A DNA stretch of 64,000 bases from the NCBI GenBank assembly GCA_036936605.1, contig JAUPFV010000001.1:75597910-75661909 (forward strand), written 5' to 3'. Origin of the DNA: Limnanthes douglasii subsp. nivea (taxonomy: Eukaryota > Streptophyta > Magnoliopsida > Brassicales > Limnanthaceae). A program made the position numbers and the translations under genes. Each line of letters starts with the position of its first letter. Within the stretch, counting starts at the first letter, position 1. Of the stretch, positions 35,861 to 45,904 are shown piece by piece. Below the pieces are notes generated by a model, which saw only the letters and a program-made list of their open reading frames with translations, ran no database searches and was not told the DNA's origin.

Positions 35861-36253
35861 ATGGCACCTTCCTCACCATTCTCACCAATGAACTCCAACA
35901 ACGACGGATGGTTTACTGACTACTACGTAGACAACAAGGCTTACAAGAGAACTGCAACGTCTGAGTACTCGTCCGATAAGGAATACGACTGGTCCATTTG
36001 GTCTGAGGAACACGAAGACCCCTACGCTTCATGGGACTCATGGTCGCTTGACGACGGTTATGACTCTGACAGTCTCACACTTCCAAAAACGAAGAGACGT
36101 CATGACAGTTGGGAGTCGGAGAAAGGAGAGGATGATGATTCTGGGGAAGCAGGCGATGATAAGTCTGAGGACGAAGAAGACGAAGAAGTGGATGAAGAAG
36201 AAGAAGAAGAGGAGGAGGGATCTGAAGGAACAGATGAAGATGATTCTGATTAG
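35861..36253 (+). CDS. Small acidic protein encoded within the MULE
   Basis: Intact 130-residue ORF with its own TATA box, a good start context (GGTAATGGC) and no motif copies inside it. The N-terminal half is Ser/Asp/Tyr/Trp-rich (repeated W-S and Y-D pairs: WFTDYY, YDWSIW, YASWDSWSLDDGY). A short basic patch KTKRRH follows, and the C-terminus is almost continuous Glu/Asp (36165-36245). No known domain is recognised. It is the only fully open gene of the element, whose protease and transposase genes are broken. In VANDAL elements a third gene (VANB) of unclear function occupies a comparable place, but there is no visible homology to support equating them. It could instead be a captured host gene. 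Acidic tails of this kind suit histone or basic-protein binding, which is inference. Confidence 0.7.
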   Translation: MAPSSPFSPMNSNNDGWFTDYYVDNKAYKRTATSEYSSDKEYDWSIWSEEHEDPYASWDSWSLDDGYDSDSLTLPKTKRRHDSWESEKGEDDDSGEAGDDKSEDEEDEEVDEEEEEEEEGSEGTDEDDSD

Positions 36254-36559
36254 GTTTAAACATGTTCATGCAGTTTCCTTTTATTATCTTTCTATGTTAT
36301 TGTTTCTAATGTTTTGTTTATGCTTTGTTGAACTGTAACTTTTACGAGCCCTGTGCAGCAGTTTCATTTTTTGACAGGGTTGGTGTATTTGGAAGATGTG
36401 TAGCATTGACTGATTTTCTAGTAATGTTAAGGTTTTATTGCATTTTGTGTTCGCTATCTTAGAATTTTGTGTTAAGTTTTGAATGTAACAAGTTAACATT
36501 GATATGAAGCAGTTGACTGAAGCAGTTTTAATGGCAGTTATAATCCACAATCGCATGGT

Positions 36560-37230
36560 ATGTAAACTAATCTATCAGATGTAAGTTAACCTTAAAAGCG
36601 CAGATGAAAATAGCTGTATCCATCAATGTTGGATATGGATGATTGGAACATCAACTATGAAATACCTACTCTTTTATATATACTTAATCTATCAAATGTA
36701 AGGTAACTTTATCTATCAACCACTACAAAACGAATCTATCAATATAGATGTCATATTTATGTCATCAATCTATCTGGCTATATTATCCGTGAATCCCAAC
36801 ACCTATTAAATAACGAGATGAATCAGGCATGGGAGATTTAAAGGACCTCTTGAACAAATGCAAGTAAGATATCAGATGGATGTAGACTAAAATAGAATAC
36901 ATAAATTGATGTATCTATCAGATGTATAATCCAGGATCTATCAATGTTACATAGCGTGTCTATCAGAGTATTACTGGCGAATCTAGAAATCTCTATCAGA
37001 TTTATACTAAAGTATATATTAATGCATATGTCTCGTATCTATCAGAGTTTGAAGCATACATCTAGCAAGGTATTGGAAGTAGTTAACGACTATCTAGCGT
37101 TATAATCGCAGCGTATCTAGCAATGTAGAAATTAATATCGAGAAGAATAATCTTTTCAAACAGACATGGTACATATCAATGTTAAAAGTATCAAAAAATA
37201 TAAGTCGAAAGATAAGGAGTGCTTATCTAT
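36560..37230. repeat. Motif-dense non-coding spacer 2 of the MULE
   Basis: About 16 copies of the same motif (for example TCTATCAGATG at 36571, TCTATCAATG at 36936, TCTAGCAATG at 37116) lie between the acidic gene and the 3' end of the transposase gene. Confidence 0.8.
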
Positions 37231-37268
37231 GAGATGCAAAATGTTACTAAAAAATCGGTAAAAAAAGT

Positions 37269-39843
37269 TTAGAACGGAGCATCACATGACCTCCTATTAA
37301 GCCCCGATTTGAAACATCGACCACAACGGGACTGGCTGCTAGTAACCTCACCTCTTGACGGAATACGATTTTTCCTCGGCCGCCCATGTCGTCTTTTAAC
37401 GTTTGGGGGCATCACCACTGGCTGTCCATCATAATTTGCAGTACTAGATTCACCGAAATCTGTTATAGCCGGTATGTTAAAAGAATAGATGGACCGGTAA
37501 TTTGCAGCACTGAAAAATGGTCTACTAATGTCATCGGATCTTCGTTTAGAGATGCAATTGTAGCCAATGCATGATCGCATGGGAAAACTTCTTGCTGCCA
37601 AGAGCCGCATGTGCATTTGAAATCAAGTATGTTGACCACCATGATTGGGTCTGATAAAACCTCAAAATAAGCGGCAGAAGACTTGCAAACTAACCACGTC
37701 CGACTGCATTGTACATTCTCTTTGAACATCTTGTCAAACTCGGGGAATAAATGTGTGTTCCAACTTAGGCCCTCTCCTAAACGTCGAGACATTTGAGTCA
37801 TCAGAAGAGCTCTAATCCGGTCGACCAATTCTATTATAGGCAGATGGCACAACTTTTTAATCTGGGAATTGAACGATTCAACAGCGGTTGATGCCATCGC
37901 CCCATACCGTTTGCCTTTGACATATGCCTGAGCCCATTTTTCTGGTGGAAAATTTCTTACAAAGTTGCCAATACGCTCACCCCCTTGGCGCACAAACTGA
38001 CCAAAACGTTTATTAAAAAGTTCCACCGTCGGGGCATAAGCACAGCTCTTAAACATCACTAGCATATTGTTTTTTGTAGACTCTGTTAGTGTGTTCAAGA
38101 GCTTTATTCAAGTTCTGGATCAGATGGAAGATACAATAAGTGTGGTAGTCATTAGGATAAAGAGTTGCGACATCGCTAATAATACCAGCATGACGGTCTG
38201 AAATGAAAGTTATTTGGCGCCCTAACAAATGAGGTTTTAAACTTTCTAAAAAACAAAACAAGTTTTCTGAGTCTTCACTACCAAATATACCAAAAGCTAT
38301 GGGGAAGAGACCTGAAACCGAAACAATACAAGTGAAAAACAGTACTACATTGACAGGGGTGAATGGACTCAAATCGCAATGTATATATAACATATCTATC
38401 AGACTCAGGAAGTCTGTGTAATAATCAACGTAGCACACTAAAACAGGCTTAAATCATAGTGTAAACATAACTAAGCTAGCAATCTATCATAACTAAAATA
38501 GCAGGGCATGTAACCTAATCTATCAATCAATGCAAGTAAATCGCAACGACTATATGTCAAACCTAGCTAAAATCGCAACGATACACAAAAACAGATGCAC
38601 ATTCAATAATATACCAATCTAGCAATAACAATCATAGCATATGATAGACATTGGTTGGGTGAGTGAACTGAACTCGCAATGTATATAGAACCTGTCTATT
38701 AGAATAAGGCAATGACATCAAAACAACCAATCTAGCAAACTAGGTCTACCTATCTAGCGTGCATGTTCAAATAGCAATGTAAAACTAACCAATCTAGCAA
38801 CATAAGCTCACGATAAACATTTGAAAAACAAAATCACTAATGCAGACCAAAAGTATAGTGAAACATGGACTGACCGTTGTTTCCATCTTTTGCCACTGCT
38901 GAAAGCAACACGCCACCGTGCTTCCCTGTTAGGTGGGTTCCGTCAACGTACATAGAGGGCGGCACGAATGGAAACCGAAAGAGGTATTGCTATCTCCAAA
39001 TACAACACGTCGGGCCTTCTCTAACGCATTCCAAGATAGATGATATGAAATGTCTAAACCGTAGTCTTGCTAGATAGAGGACTGTACAGTCTTAGCTGTT
39101 ACAGATTGGCAGTTCCTAAGAGAATCATGAATTTCATCAGCAATCAAATCGGACGACAGATGCCTGCTTTTCTTCGTTGTGAATACGGGACTGCACGTAT
39201 GGGTACTGACAAATCTTTTTATTGTCATCAAACCGGTCTTAGAATCAACAGAAGCATAAAGCCTCCATTTGCAGCCGTCCGAATCTTTGTTTACACAATA
39301 AATGGTGATCTTGCTAAAGGTATTGTGCATGTACCTAAACGCAAAACTGTTCTCTAATGCATAAAGGGATAAGGATAACCTTAGACCTTGAGCACCATCT
39401 GGAAAATACTGTCCAACACCGATGATAGCTTTTGCCCATCCAGTTGTAGCTAGATGCCTTTTTTGGGGGGTTGAAATGGCCAAACAGCTACTGCTTTCAC
39501 CGCTAGTTCGTTGCATATGCGAGGATTCCTCGAACAGTTGAACAGGTTGTTTACGTTTAATGGCGGAGCCTTTATCAGAAATATGTTCTTCGATAAGAAA
39601 ACTAACACTCTTCAGACGCTCAACATCAAGGTAACATTCCAACCCAATAAAATCGGTCTCCTTATTAAACATACAATTATTCTGATTACCGCAAGAGTAG
39701 GTAATGATGTAGTTGCCTCTAACAAGCCCCTGCCATGTTTCCTCAACATACTGTTGAAAAGACTCGAAGTTTTCGAATTCGGACAGCGGAACAATAGCTC
39801 TTCGGTACCAAATTTGAAAATGCAAACTTTTGGTTTCGACATT
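37269..39843 (-). pseudogene. MuDR-type (Mutator-like) transposase gene, two exons visible, frameshifted
   Basis: From the ATG at 39843 the reading gives a MULE N-terminus, the MuDR DNA-binding region near 39420-39130 (GQYFPDGAQ to FVSTHTC), the first catalytic Asp in MYVDGTHLTG near 38955, then a 563-bp intron (38874-38312; exon joint G-N-N-G-L-F). Exon 2 has the second Asp in FISDRHAGI, the CIFHL block, the catalytic Glu in ESFN and a SWIM zinc finger (CTCGSW..FPCDHA). The C-terminal tail resembles the GRPRKNR plus zinc-knuckle end of other MULEs, but the knuckle His is replaced by Leu (GLNRRSC). Breaks: frame changes near 39800, 38958, 38080 and 37500, and a stop at 39072-39070. The protein cannot be made, so the copy is non-autonomous. 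Confidence 0.88.
38312..38874 (-). other. Intron of the transposase gene, rich in the element motif
   Basis: Minus-strand donor GTCAGT and acceptor TTTCAG join in phase. The intron holds about a dozen plus-oriented motif copies (TCTATCAGACT near 38395, TCTAGCAA near 38620, 38730 and 38795), while the adjacent exons have essentially none. Confidence 0.8.
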
Positions 39844-39946
39844 GTGTACCCTGAATTGTAGGAGTTTTGGTTAGTTTGTTGTAAGGCAGCGTACAACAGC
39901 TGAATGTGTTACAGAGTTAAGTACATGTCTAAATGGTAAATGTTTG

Positions 39947-40450
39947 AACACATCTAGCAATCTCCCATAACTAAAATCGCAGGGTATATGCAGTCATGGT
40001 ATATGGTTAAACACATCTAGCAACCTATCATAGCTAAAATCTCAGGGTATATGCAGTCATGGTATATGGTTGAACACATCTAGCAACCTATCATAGCTAA
40101 AATCTCAGGGTATATGCAGTCATGGTATACGGTTGAACGCATCTATCAACCTATCATAGCTAAAATCTCAGGGTATATACAGTCAGGGTATATGGTTGAA
40201 CACATCTAGCAACCTATCATACCTAAAATCTCATGGTATATGCAGTCAGGGTATATGATTGAACACATCTAGCAAGCTATATTAACTAAAATCTCAGGGT
40301 ATATGCAGTCAGAGTATATGATTGAACACATCTAACAAGCTATCATAACTAAAATCTCAGGGTATATGCAGTCAGGGTATATGATTGAACACATCTAGCA
40401 ACCTATCAAAACTAAAATCTTAGGGTATATGCAGTGAGGGTATATGTTTG
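39947..40450. repeat. 63-bp tandem repeat, eight units plus a partial ninth
   Basis: Eight consecutive 63-bp units, each starting AACACATCTAGCAACCTATC and containing GGTATATGCAGTCA, fill exactly 504 bp. A partial ninth unit follows. Each unit carries one copy of the element motif (TCTAGCAA). The array lies directly upstream of the transposase start codon, in its 5' leader or promoter region. Confidence 0.92.
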
Positions 40451-40559
40451 AAGACATGTAGCAACCTTTACCATACTATAACAACAAACAAATCACAGCC
40501 TTTAACATACAGCACATAACACAAATCGTAATCTATATAACAGAGGTGAAAAACTGAAA

Positions 40560-41100
40560 TTTCTTATAGGAATGTAATCGGTGCCGGTATCGTTGTTTTG
40601 AATCGACCAGAAACAGAAAATAACTGACTCCCGGTCATTAACATACATTAAATACGGCAGTGATTCTAATATCAAGATCGAAAATGGGAAAAAAATGCAG
40701 TTTAAGAAGAGTCACGATATCGTTCTATATCTTCCAGACGTCGGAGCTGCTATCAACGGGGACGTCGACGGACGTTAGTGGTGCACCGGTCGAGCGTCGA
40801 GATTGACTCGACGGAAAATGACGTATGAACCTCTGCAACCGATTACAGAGCACCTGTCGAGCTCGTACTGTTTACCTCCGATTACAGAGTTCGTCGAAAA
40901 ATCAGTTTGGCAGTGAACGGAAGTGAAGTCGACGGTGGTTATATCGAAGTTCGCCGGTGGTTAGGATGTAATCGCCGGAATGAGTGTAATCACGTCTCCG
41001 TTTTTTGAAACGAATAGACGTTCTTGAAAAATAAGTTGTTTGTTATGTTGAGAGAGAGGAGAGAGGGGCTAATAAGTTCAAAATTCAAAATTCAAAAAGT
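40560..41100 (-). promoter_or_regulatory. CpG-rich terminal/promoter region of the MULE
   Basis: Between 40690 and 41030 CG dinucleotides are frequent (GACGTCGGAG, GTCGACGGACG, GGTCGAGCGTCGAG, TCGCCGGTGG) in otherwise AT-rich DNA. GATTACAGAG occurs twice (40841, 40880). The position upstream of the transposase gene fits its promoter or the terminal region. No ORF is present. Confidence 0.45.
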
Positions 41101-41287
41101 AATAAGAAGATTCTGTACCCAAAATGGTCCATTTTTCACAAATTAAACCTTATATACTAGGTTGAGGGTAATCATTGTATTAATAAAAAATTAAGTATTA
41201 GAAATGGATATATTTAATGAGATGGATATTAAATATACTAAATAGTAATAGGTTTGGTTAAAAGGTACTTAGTTTCATTTCCTTTTC

Positions 41288-41676
41288 ATTTATTAAAAGA
41301 AATAGTCTATTTGTTTGAAACAAAAACATAAGTGGTAAAAGCGTTTGAATGAATTCTATTTACTTTCAAATTAATCCCCATTTCCCAATTGTGCCCAATT
41401 TCGATAATTTATTCTAATCTTTTTTTTAAACCTTATTAACTAACTTTTAAACTTTGTTTGTCCAACCAAATGCGTATTATATTGCCATCGTAATAAACTA
41501 TGTGAAGCTGAAATTTCATACTTAACCATCAGTGTATACCAAGATAAAACAAGTAGAGAAATATTAATATTGATCACTAGTTTACAGCACTAGTAAGGGA
41601 AATATAGACTATCAATATGGACCATCAGTTTACGGCACTAGTAAGAAAAATATAGGCTATCAGAGTCCAAAGTCCG
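41288..41676. repeat. Direct repeat X1 (about 390 bp)
   Basis: Matches 44096-44484 closely (shared GTGGTAAAAGCGTTTGAATG and GACCATCAGTTTACGGCACT), ending at CAGAGTCCAAAGTCC in both. In the right copy this sequence is the 3' flank of F-box/PP2 gene B. Confidence 0.85.
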
Positions 41677-44060
41677 GACTCTTGTTCGGATGGCCCGGAA
41701 GGATGATGTCAGCAATGACGTCATCCTAATGACTAATTTTTAAAAAACCAAAAAATTAAAAACTCAATAAATAGCCTACAAATTATATGTATATACTTGT
41801 GAAAAAATACCTTCCATTTCTTATCCTCATTCGGACTGGGGTGCTGATTGGGATATGTCCTACGAAGAAGCAATAGAGCTTCTAAGTTGTGGTTTGGACG
41901 CTCCAAAAATTAACGGTAAATTCCGAGCCATAAGAATTAATTTGGATGCTAATGGGAAATTAGCTTTGAAATTGGTAAACGGTTTATTTTTTCCCTAATA
42001 ATAATGATTCGCAACTTTCTTATATTCAAACATTTTTAATTGCTTTTATGGTACGAAATGAGGGAAAATTAGTTTTCCTAGTTCGATGATTCGAAATATG
42101 GCTATGAGGTTTGGGGTGGATAAACTACCTTGTGGGATGATATTGAGTCATTTGCTTGTTACGAAAGGGGTTGATGTGAGTATGTACACTCCGATGATGG
42201 TTAGGCCAAGTAGTGCTATAGGTGGAAACTCTTTGAAATTGCAGGAGATATACACTTGAGATGGAGAGTTGATATCAAAATGGCAGGTATGACGTCAGCA
42301 TAAGCACTCGTTGAATGATATATGGGTTGCGAACAATCTTACCAAACCGTCAAATCCAACTTATGAGCAACAAATTCAATCGCTTGTCAATCCAGCTACT
42401 CATGGCGGTTCTTCTGGACTACCGCGACAAGAAAGACGTTCCGACCGCGAATTTGTTGAGTATTCACATGAGCAGTAGATCGAGTATATCCACTGGGCGC
42501 ATATTCAACATACAGAGTGGCATTCTCAATATACGGAGTGGCAGAGTCAATTGAAGCAATGGCAGTGAGGGGTGAACGAGCAATTTGGCCAGCTACAGCA
42601 GTGGCAAGGAGGGGTAAACGGGCAGCTTGGTCACCTACAGTAGTGGCATAGTGGATACAACCAGTGGCATGATAGACAAGAGCAATGGGATGAGCGATTT
42701 GCAAACTCTCAAGCAGAACAGTCAGAATACATGCGACAAAGGATGGAGAACATGCATTTGCAAGGTCCACCACCTAACAATAACAACAATGAAGCTCCTT
42801 AGTTTTTTACATTTGATTGTATAAAGCATTTTCATTGTAACGTTTTTATTCTTTATTTGATTGAACAACTATGTCACTTGTTTGGTTTTTATTATTAATG
42901 AATTGTTTGTTTTGCTTCTATTTTTTATTAAATATTATTTAAATCTCTTTTAATTTTAATTTTTATTTTGTTATTTACAAGTAATTTATGTTTATGCATA
43001 TACGTATACAATTCTAAAAACTTTAAATTTATACTTCAAATAATGAATAGTTCGAAAATACAATAAACTATTTAAATCATCTAAACATATACACTTCAAG
43101 CTTGAAAGATCTAAAGAACTACAAAATAATTTAAACTCAAAATACAATTATGTGTCTAATAGGTAAATAATATTTAATATCTACCTAAGATTAAACAAAA
43201 TATCTTAAATATCTAAACATAATCAAACAATATCAAAATCAAATTACAATATATTGTTCAAAACAATCAAATAATTAATTTTATAATCGTAAAAATATTT
43301 TCAAAAATATTGAATTCTATAATCAAAATACAGTTACATGTATATATATTATTTAATATCTACCTAATATTAAATATCTAAATGTAATAAAAAAAATATC
43401 AAAATTTATAATCGTAAAAATATTTTCAATAATATTGAAATTTATAATCAAAATACAATTAGATGTATATATATATATATTATTTAATATCTACCTAATA
43501 TTAAATAAAATATCTTAAATATCTTAATATAATCAAACAATATCAACATCATATTACCATATCTTATTTAAAATAATCAAATTATTAATTTTATAATCGT
43601 AAAAATATTTTCAATAATATTGAAATTTATAATTAAAATACAATTAGATGTATAAATTTTATTTAATATCTACCTAATATTAAATAAAATATCTTAAATA
43701 TTTAGATATAATCAAATAATATCAAAATTATATTACAATTATATTTTTTACAATATCATTGCTTTGATTATAAAATAGCCTAATTAGTTCATTTATTTAT
43801 ATTCTACACATCTCAATTATTACTTAATTAACACATACAAATTAATTTTAAATAATATTATAAAATATTCGATAAACCGTAATTTAAATGGTGGGTAATG
43901 GATAATCTACTAACTTTACCCATTATACCTGCAACCCGGCAGACTTGCATAAACAGTAATCCGCTAGTGATCCAACAAAAAAATATTAAATTCTTGCGGG
44001 TCTTGGTTTGACCCATTTACCAGGTAACCACTGCCATTTGTATAAATATCAATCACCTTA
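41677..44060 (+). mobile_element. Second copy (P2) of the transposon-protein element
   Basis: The element lies exactly between direct repeats X1 and X2. It shares with P1 the TGACGTCA-containing 5' region (41707-41732), the gene, the 3' flank following the gene (42802-43200 aligns with 16318-16720) and a CAACCCGGCAGAC terminal zone near 43930. Its middle part (43150-43740) has expanded AT-rich repeats in which ATTTAATATCTACCTAATAT and AATCGTAAAAATATTTTCAA recur several times. Confidence 0.65.
41835..42801 (+). pseudogene. Putative plant transposon protein, copy P2, heavily broken
   Basis: Aligns with 15340-16314 of P1: MSYEEAIELLSCGLDAPKINGKFR near 41855, the KLALKLVNG segment and the QW-rich repeat tail near 42500-42700. 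Frameshifts and stops interrupt it throughout, and the N-terminal part is missing. Confidence 0.7.
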
Positions 44061-44095
44061 GAATGCAACCTTAAATATGATCATAGTTTAATTTA

Positions 44096-44484
44096 ATTTA
44101 TTAAAGGAAACAGTTTATTTGTTTCAAACAAAAACATAAGTGGTAAAAGCGTTTGAATGAATTCTATTTACTTTCAAATTAATTCCCATTTCCCAATTGT
44201 GCCCAATTTCGATAATTTATTCTAATCTTTCTTTAAACCTTATTAACTAACTTTTAAACTTTGTTTGTCCAACCAAATAAGTATTATATTGCCATCTTAA
44301 TAAACTATATGAAGCTTCATACTTAACCATCAGTATATACCAAGATAAAACACGTAGAGAAATATTAATATTGACCACTAGTTTACAGCACTAGTAAGGG
44401 AAATATAGGCTATCAATATGGACCATCAGTTTACGGCACTAGTAAGAAAAATATAGGCTATCAGAGTCCAAAGTCCTCTGTTTT
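44096..44484. repeat. Direct repeat X2
   Basis: Second copy of X1. It lies between the P2 element and the 3' flank of F-box/PP2 gene B. Confidence 0.85.
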
Positions 44485-44673
44485 CGTGTGCATATAGGGA
44501 AAGTGAGTAGAAAACTTAAAGACTAACTATAAAACCTATATTACACAAGTGCAACATAACCATTCATAGATTATCAAAATGAGTTCCGCAAACATAACAT
44601 ACGAGTTTTTAGACTGATGTAAATACTACTAAAATGAGATTGGCATACATAGAAAACTGTATCCTTGCCTTAT

Positions 44674-45849
44674 TTAGTTATTAACTGTTTTAGGCCTGAT
44701 TTCGATGCCTTGACTGATTATGCCACCCGTTCCATCAACGTTTTTGGTCACCGTTATAATTACTTCTAGTTCCTCATCTAAGTCTCCTTCATTGTAGAAG
44801 TCTCCTACCTCTATCTCGAGCCACCCATCTCCTCTTTCTTGTAAGTCCGGAATTGTTTCTCTTGGAGGATAAAAGATAGCAAGCCGATGAAATATTCCAC
44901 GCCTTGAAATATCAGGTCGCGGTCCACACCTAGAAGTATCATGTCGCGGTCCATGCCTTGGAATATCACGTCGAGTCATACGCCTTGAAACATCACGTCG
45001 AGTTCCATTCGTATCGTAGCGATATAGAAAAATCGTTCTCTTATTGCTTTTTTCTCTTACTGGTCCAAAAGCGACCTCTAAGACTTGATTTTCAAAGCCA
45101 TAAGTGTTTGAAGTTGCTTTGAAGACGAAATAAGCTGCATAAAGAGTTTTTCCTGATAGCATTTGAGTATTAATGGTGCCGCGAATTTCGAGCGACCACA
45201 CTTCCAAAACTTCAGCAACCTCTTGAGATCTGTTTTCAAATAGATGCCTATATATATATATAGACCAAATACTTTAATTGATATCAAATACTTGAAGACA
45301 TCACTAAATAGAAGAAAAGAAAGAAACGTACATAAAGTTAGGGGAATAAATCCGTCTCAAACATAATTGAGAATCAATCCATATGATAACCAAGTCATTG
45401 GGAGCTAGCATGTAGCAATTCTTCCCACTCTTTTCCTCAAGTTCCTCAAGTTGAGACCTCTATTCAACCAAAAAGTTAAAAAAATTGGATTTCAAAAGGT
45501 TGATAAAAAAGACCAACTATAAAAAAACATAACTTCAACATTAACAAAACCACGCCACTAAAATATATAGGTATAGACGGTGATACAAATTGATTACCTT
45601 TTCTCCATCTTCGATCAAGATAGGATGGTGACACAAAGTGAAATAAAGTTCTTTTTTCGATGGGTAGCCGTTGGAACCTGACCGAATGGTATTGGACAAA
45701 AAGGGTGGCAGAAAGCTCTGCCAAACTTCATCGGAATCGGCGATCAGTTTGATAGGTTTTGATACCGAAGACAATATACATGCATCGGTGGGAGTGGTAG
45801 AGGAGATAATCTTGGTGAGACACTCTTGAGGTAAGGTCTTAAAATCCAT
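44674..45849 (-). CDS. F-box/PP2 (PP2-B-like) protein, gene B, three exons, intact
   Basis: Exons 45849-45598, 45459-45332 and 45229-44674 all have GT-AG borders and join in phase to 312 codons with stop. The N-terminus is an F-box (LPQECLTKIISSTTPTDACI ... SDEVWQSFLP) that would bind the SKP1 adaptor of an SCF ubiquitin ligase. The rest is a phloem protein 2 lectin-like domain (KSGKNCYMLAPNDL, WSLEIRGTINT, TLYAAYFVFK, GDGWLEIEVGDF, GIEIRPK) that would recognise glycan or protein targets. Family members are usually 280-300 residues. Here four tandem nonapeptides rich in Arg, His and Pro are inserted before the FHRLAIFYPPRE strand, encoded by 27-bp repeats at 44899-45006. Pseudogene A lacks them. 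Expression and function are unproven, but the open three-exon frame argues for a gene under recent constraint or a very recent origin. Confidence 0.85.
44899..45006 (-). repeat. Four 27-bp coding repeats in gene B
   Basis: Units at 45006-44980, 44979-44953, 44952-44926 and 44925-44899 encode GTRRDVSRR, MTRRDIPRH, GPRHDTSRC and GPRPDISRR. The same four units are present in fragment C (31231-31338). Confidence 0.9.
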
Positions 45850-45896
45850 GAGAGCGGTGATATTTGTTGTGTGATAGAGCAGAAAATGTAAGAGTA

Positions 45897-45904
45897 TATT
45901 TATA
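45897..45904 (-). promoter_or_regulatory. TATA box of F-box/PP2 gene B
   Basis: TATAAATA on minus lies about 48 bp upstream of the ATG at 45849, giving a short leader. The corresponding site in pseudogene A is TCTAAATA. Confidence 0.6.

Larger units (their letters stand above)
31384..41100. mobile_element. Mutator-like element with Ulp1-protease, acidic-protein and transposase genes
   Basis: This DNA transposon holds three transcription units and a family of short motifs in its non-coding DNA. Left to right: Ulp1/C48 gene relic (plus), motif-rich spacer, small acidic ORF (plus), motif-rich spacer, MuDR-type transposase relic (minus), 63-bp tandem array and a CpG-rich terminal part. The left end is truncated, because the first visible Ulp1 exon begins at a splice acceptor and its upstream exons are missing, replaced by F-box/PP2 fragment C. 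No terminal inverted repeat pair was found. The combination of a transposase and a C48 protease on opposite strands is known from plant MULEs such as VANDAL and KI-type elements. The right boundary is approximate. Confidence 0.75.

Noticed and set aside
39947..40450. Regular 63-bp repeats suggesting a CRISPR array
   Set aside because: The units are contiguous, with no repeat/spacer alternation, and the DNA is from a plant.
41288..44484. X1 and X2 as LTRs of a retrotransposon containing P2
   Set aside because: They lack TG..CA ends, no primer site or polypurine tract adjoins them, and X2 is simply the 3' flank of gene B.
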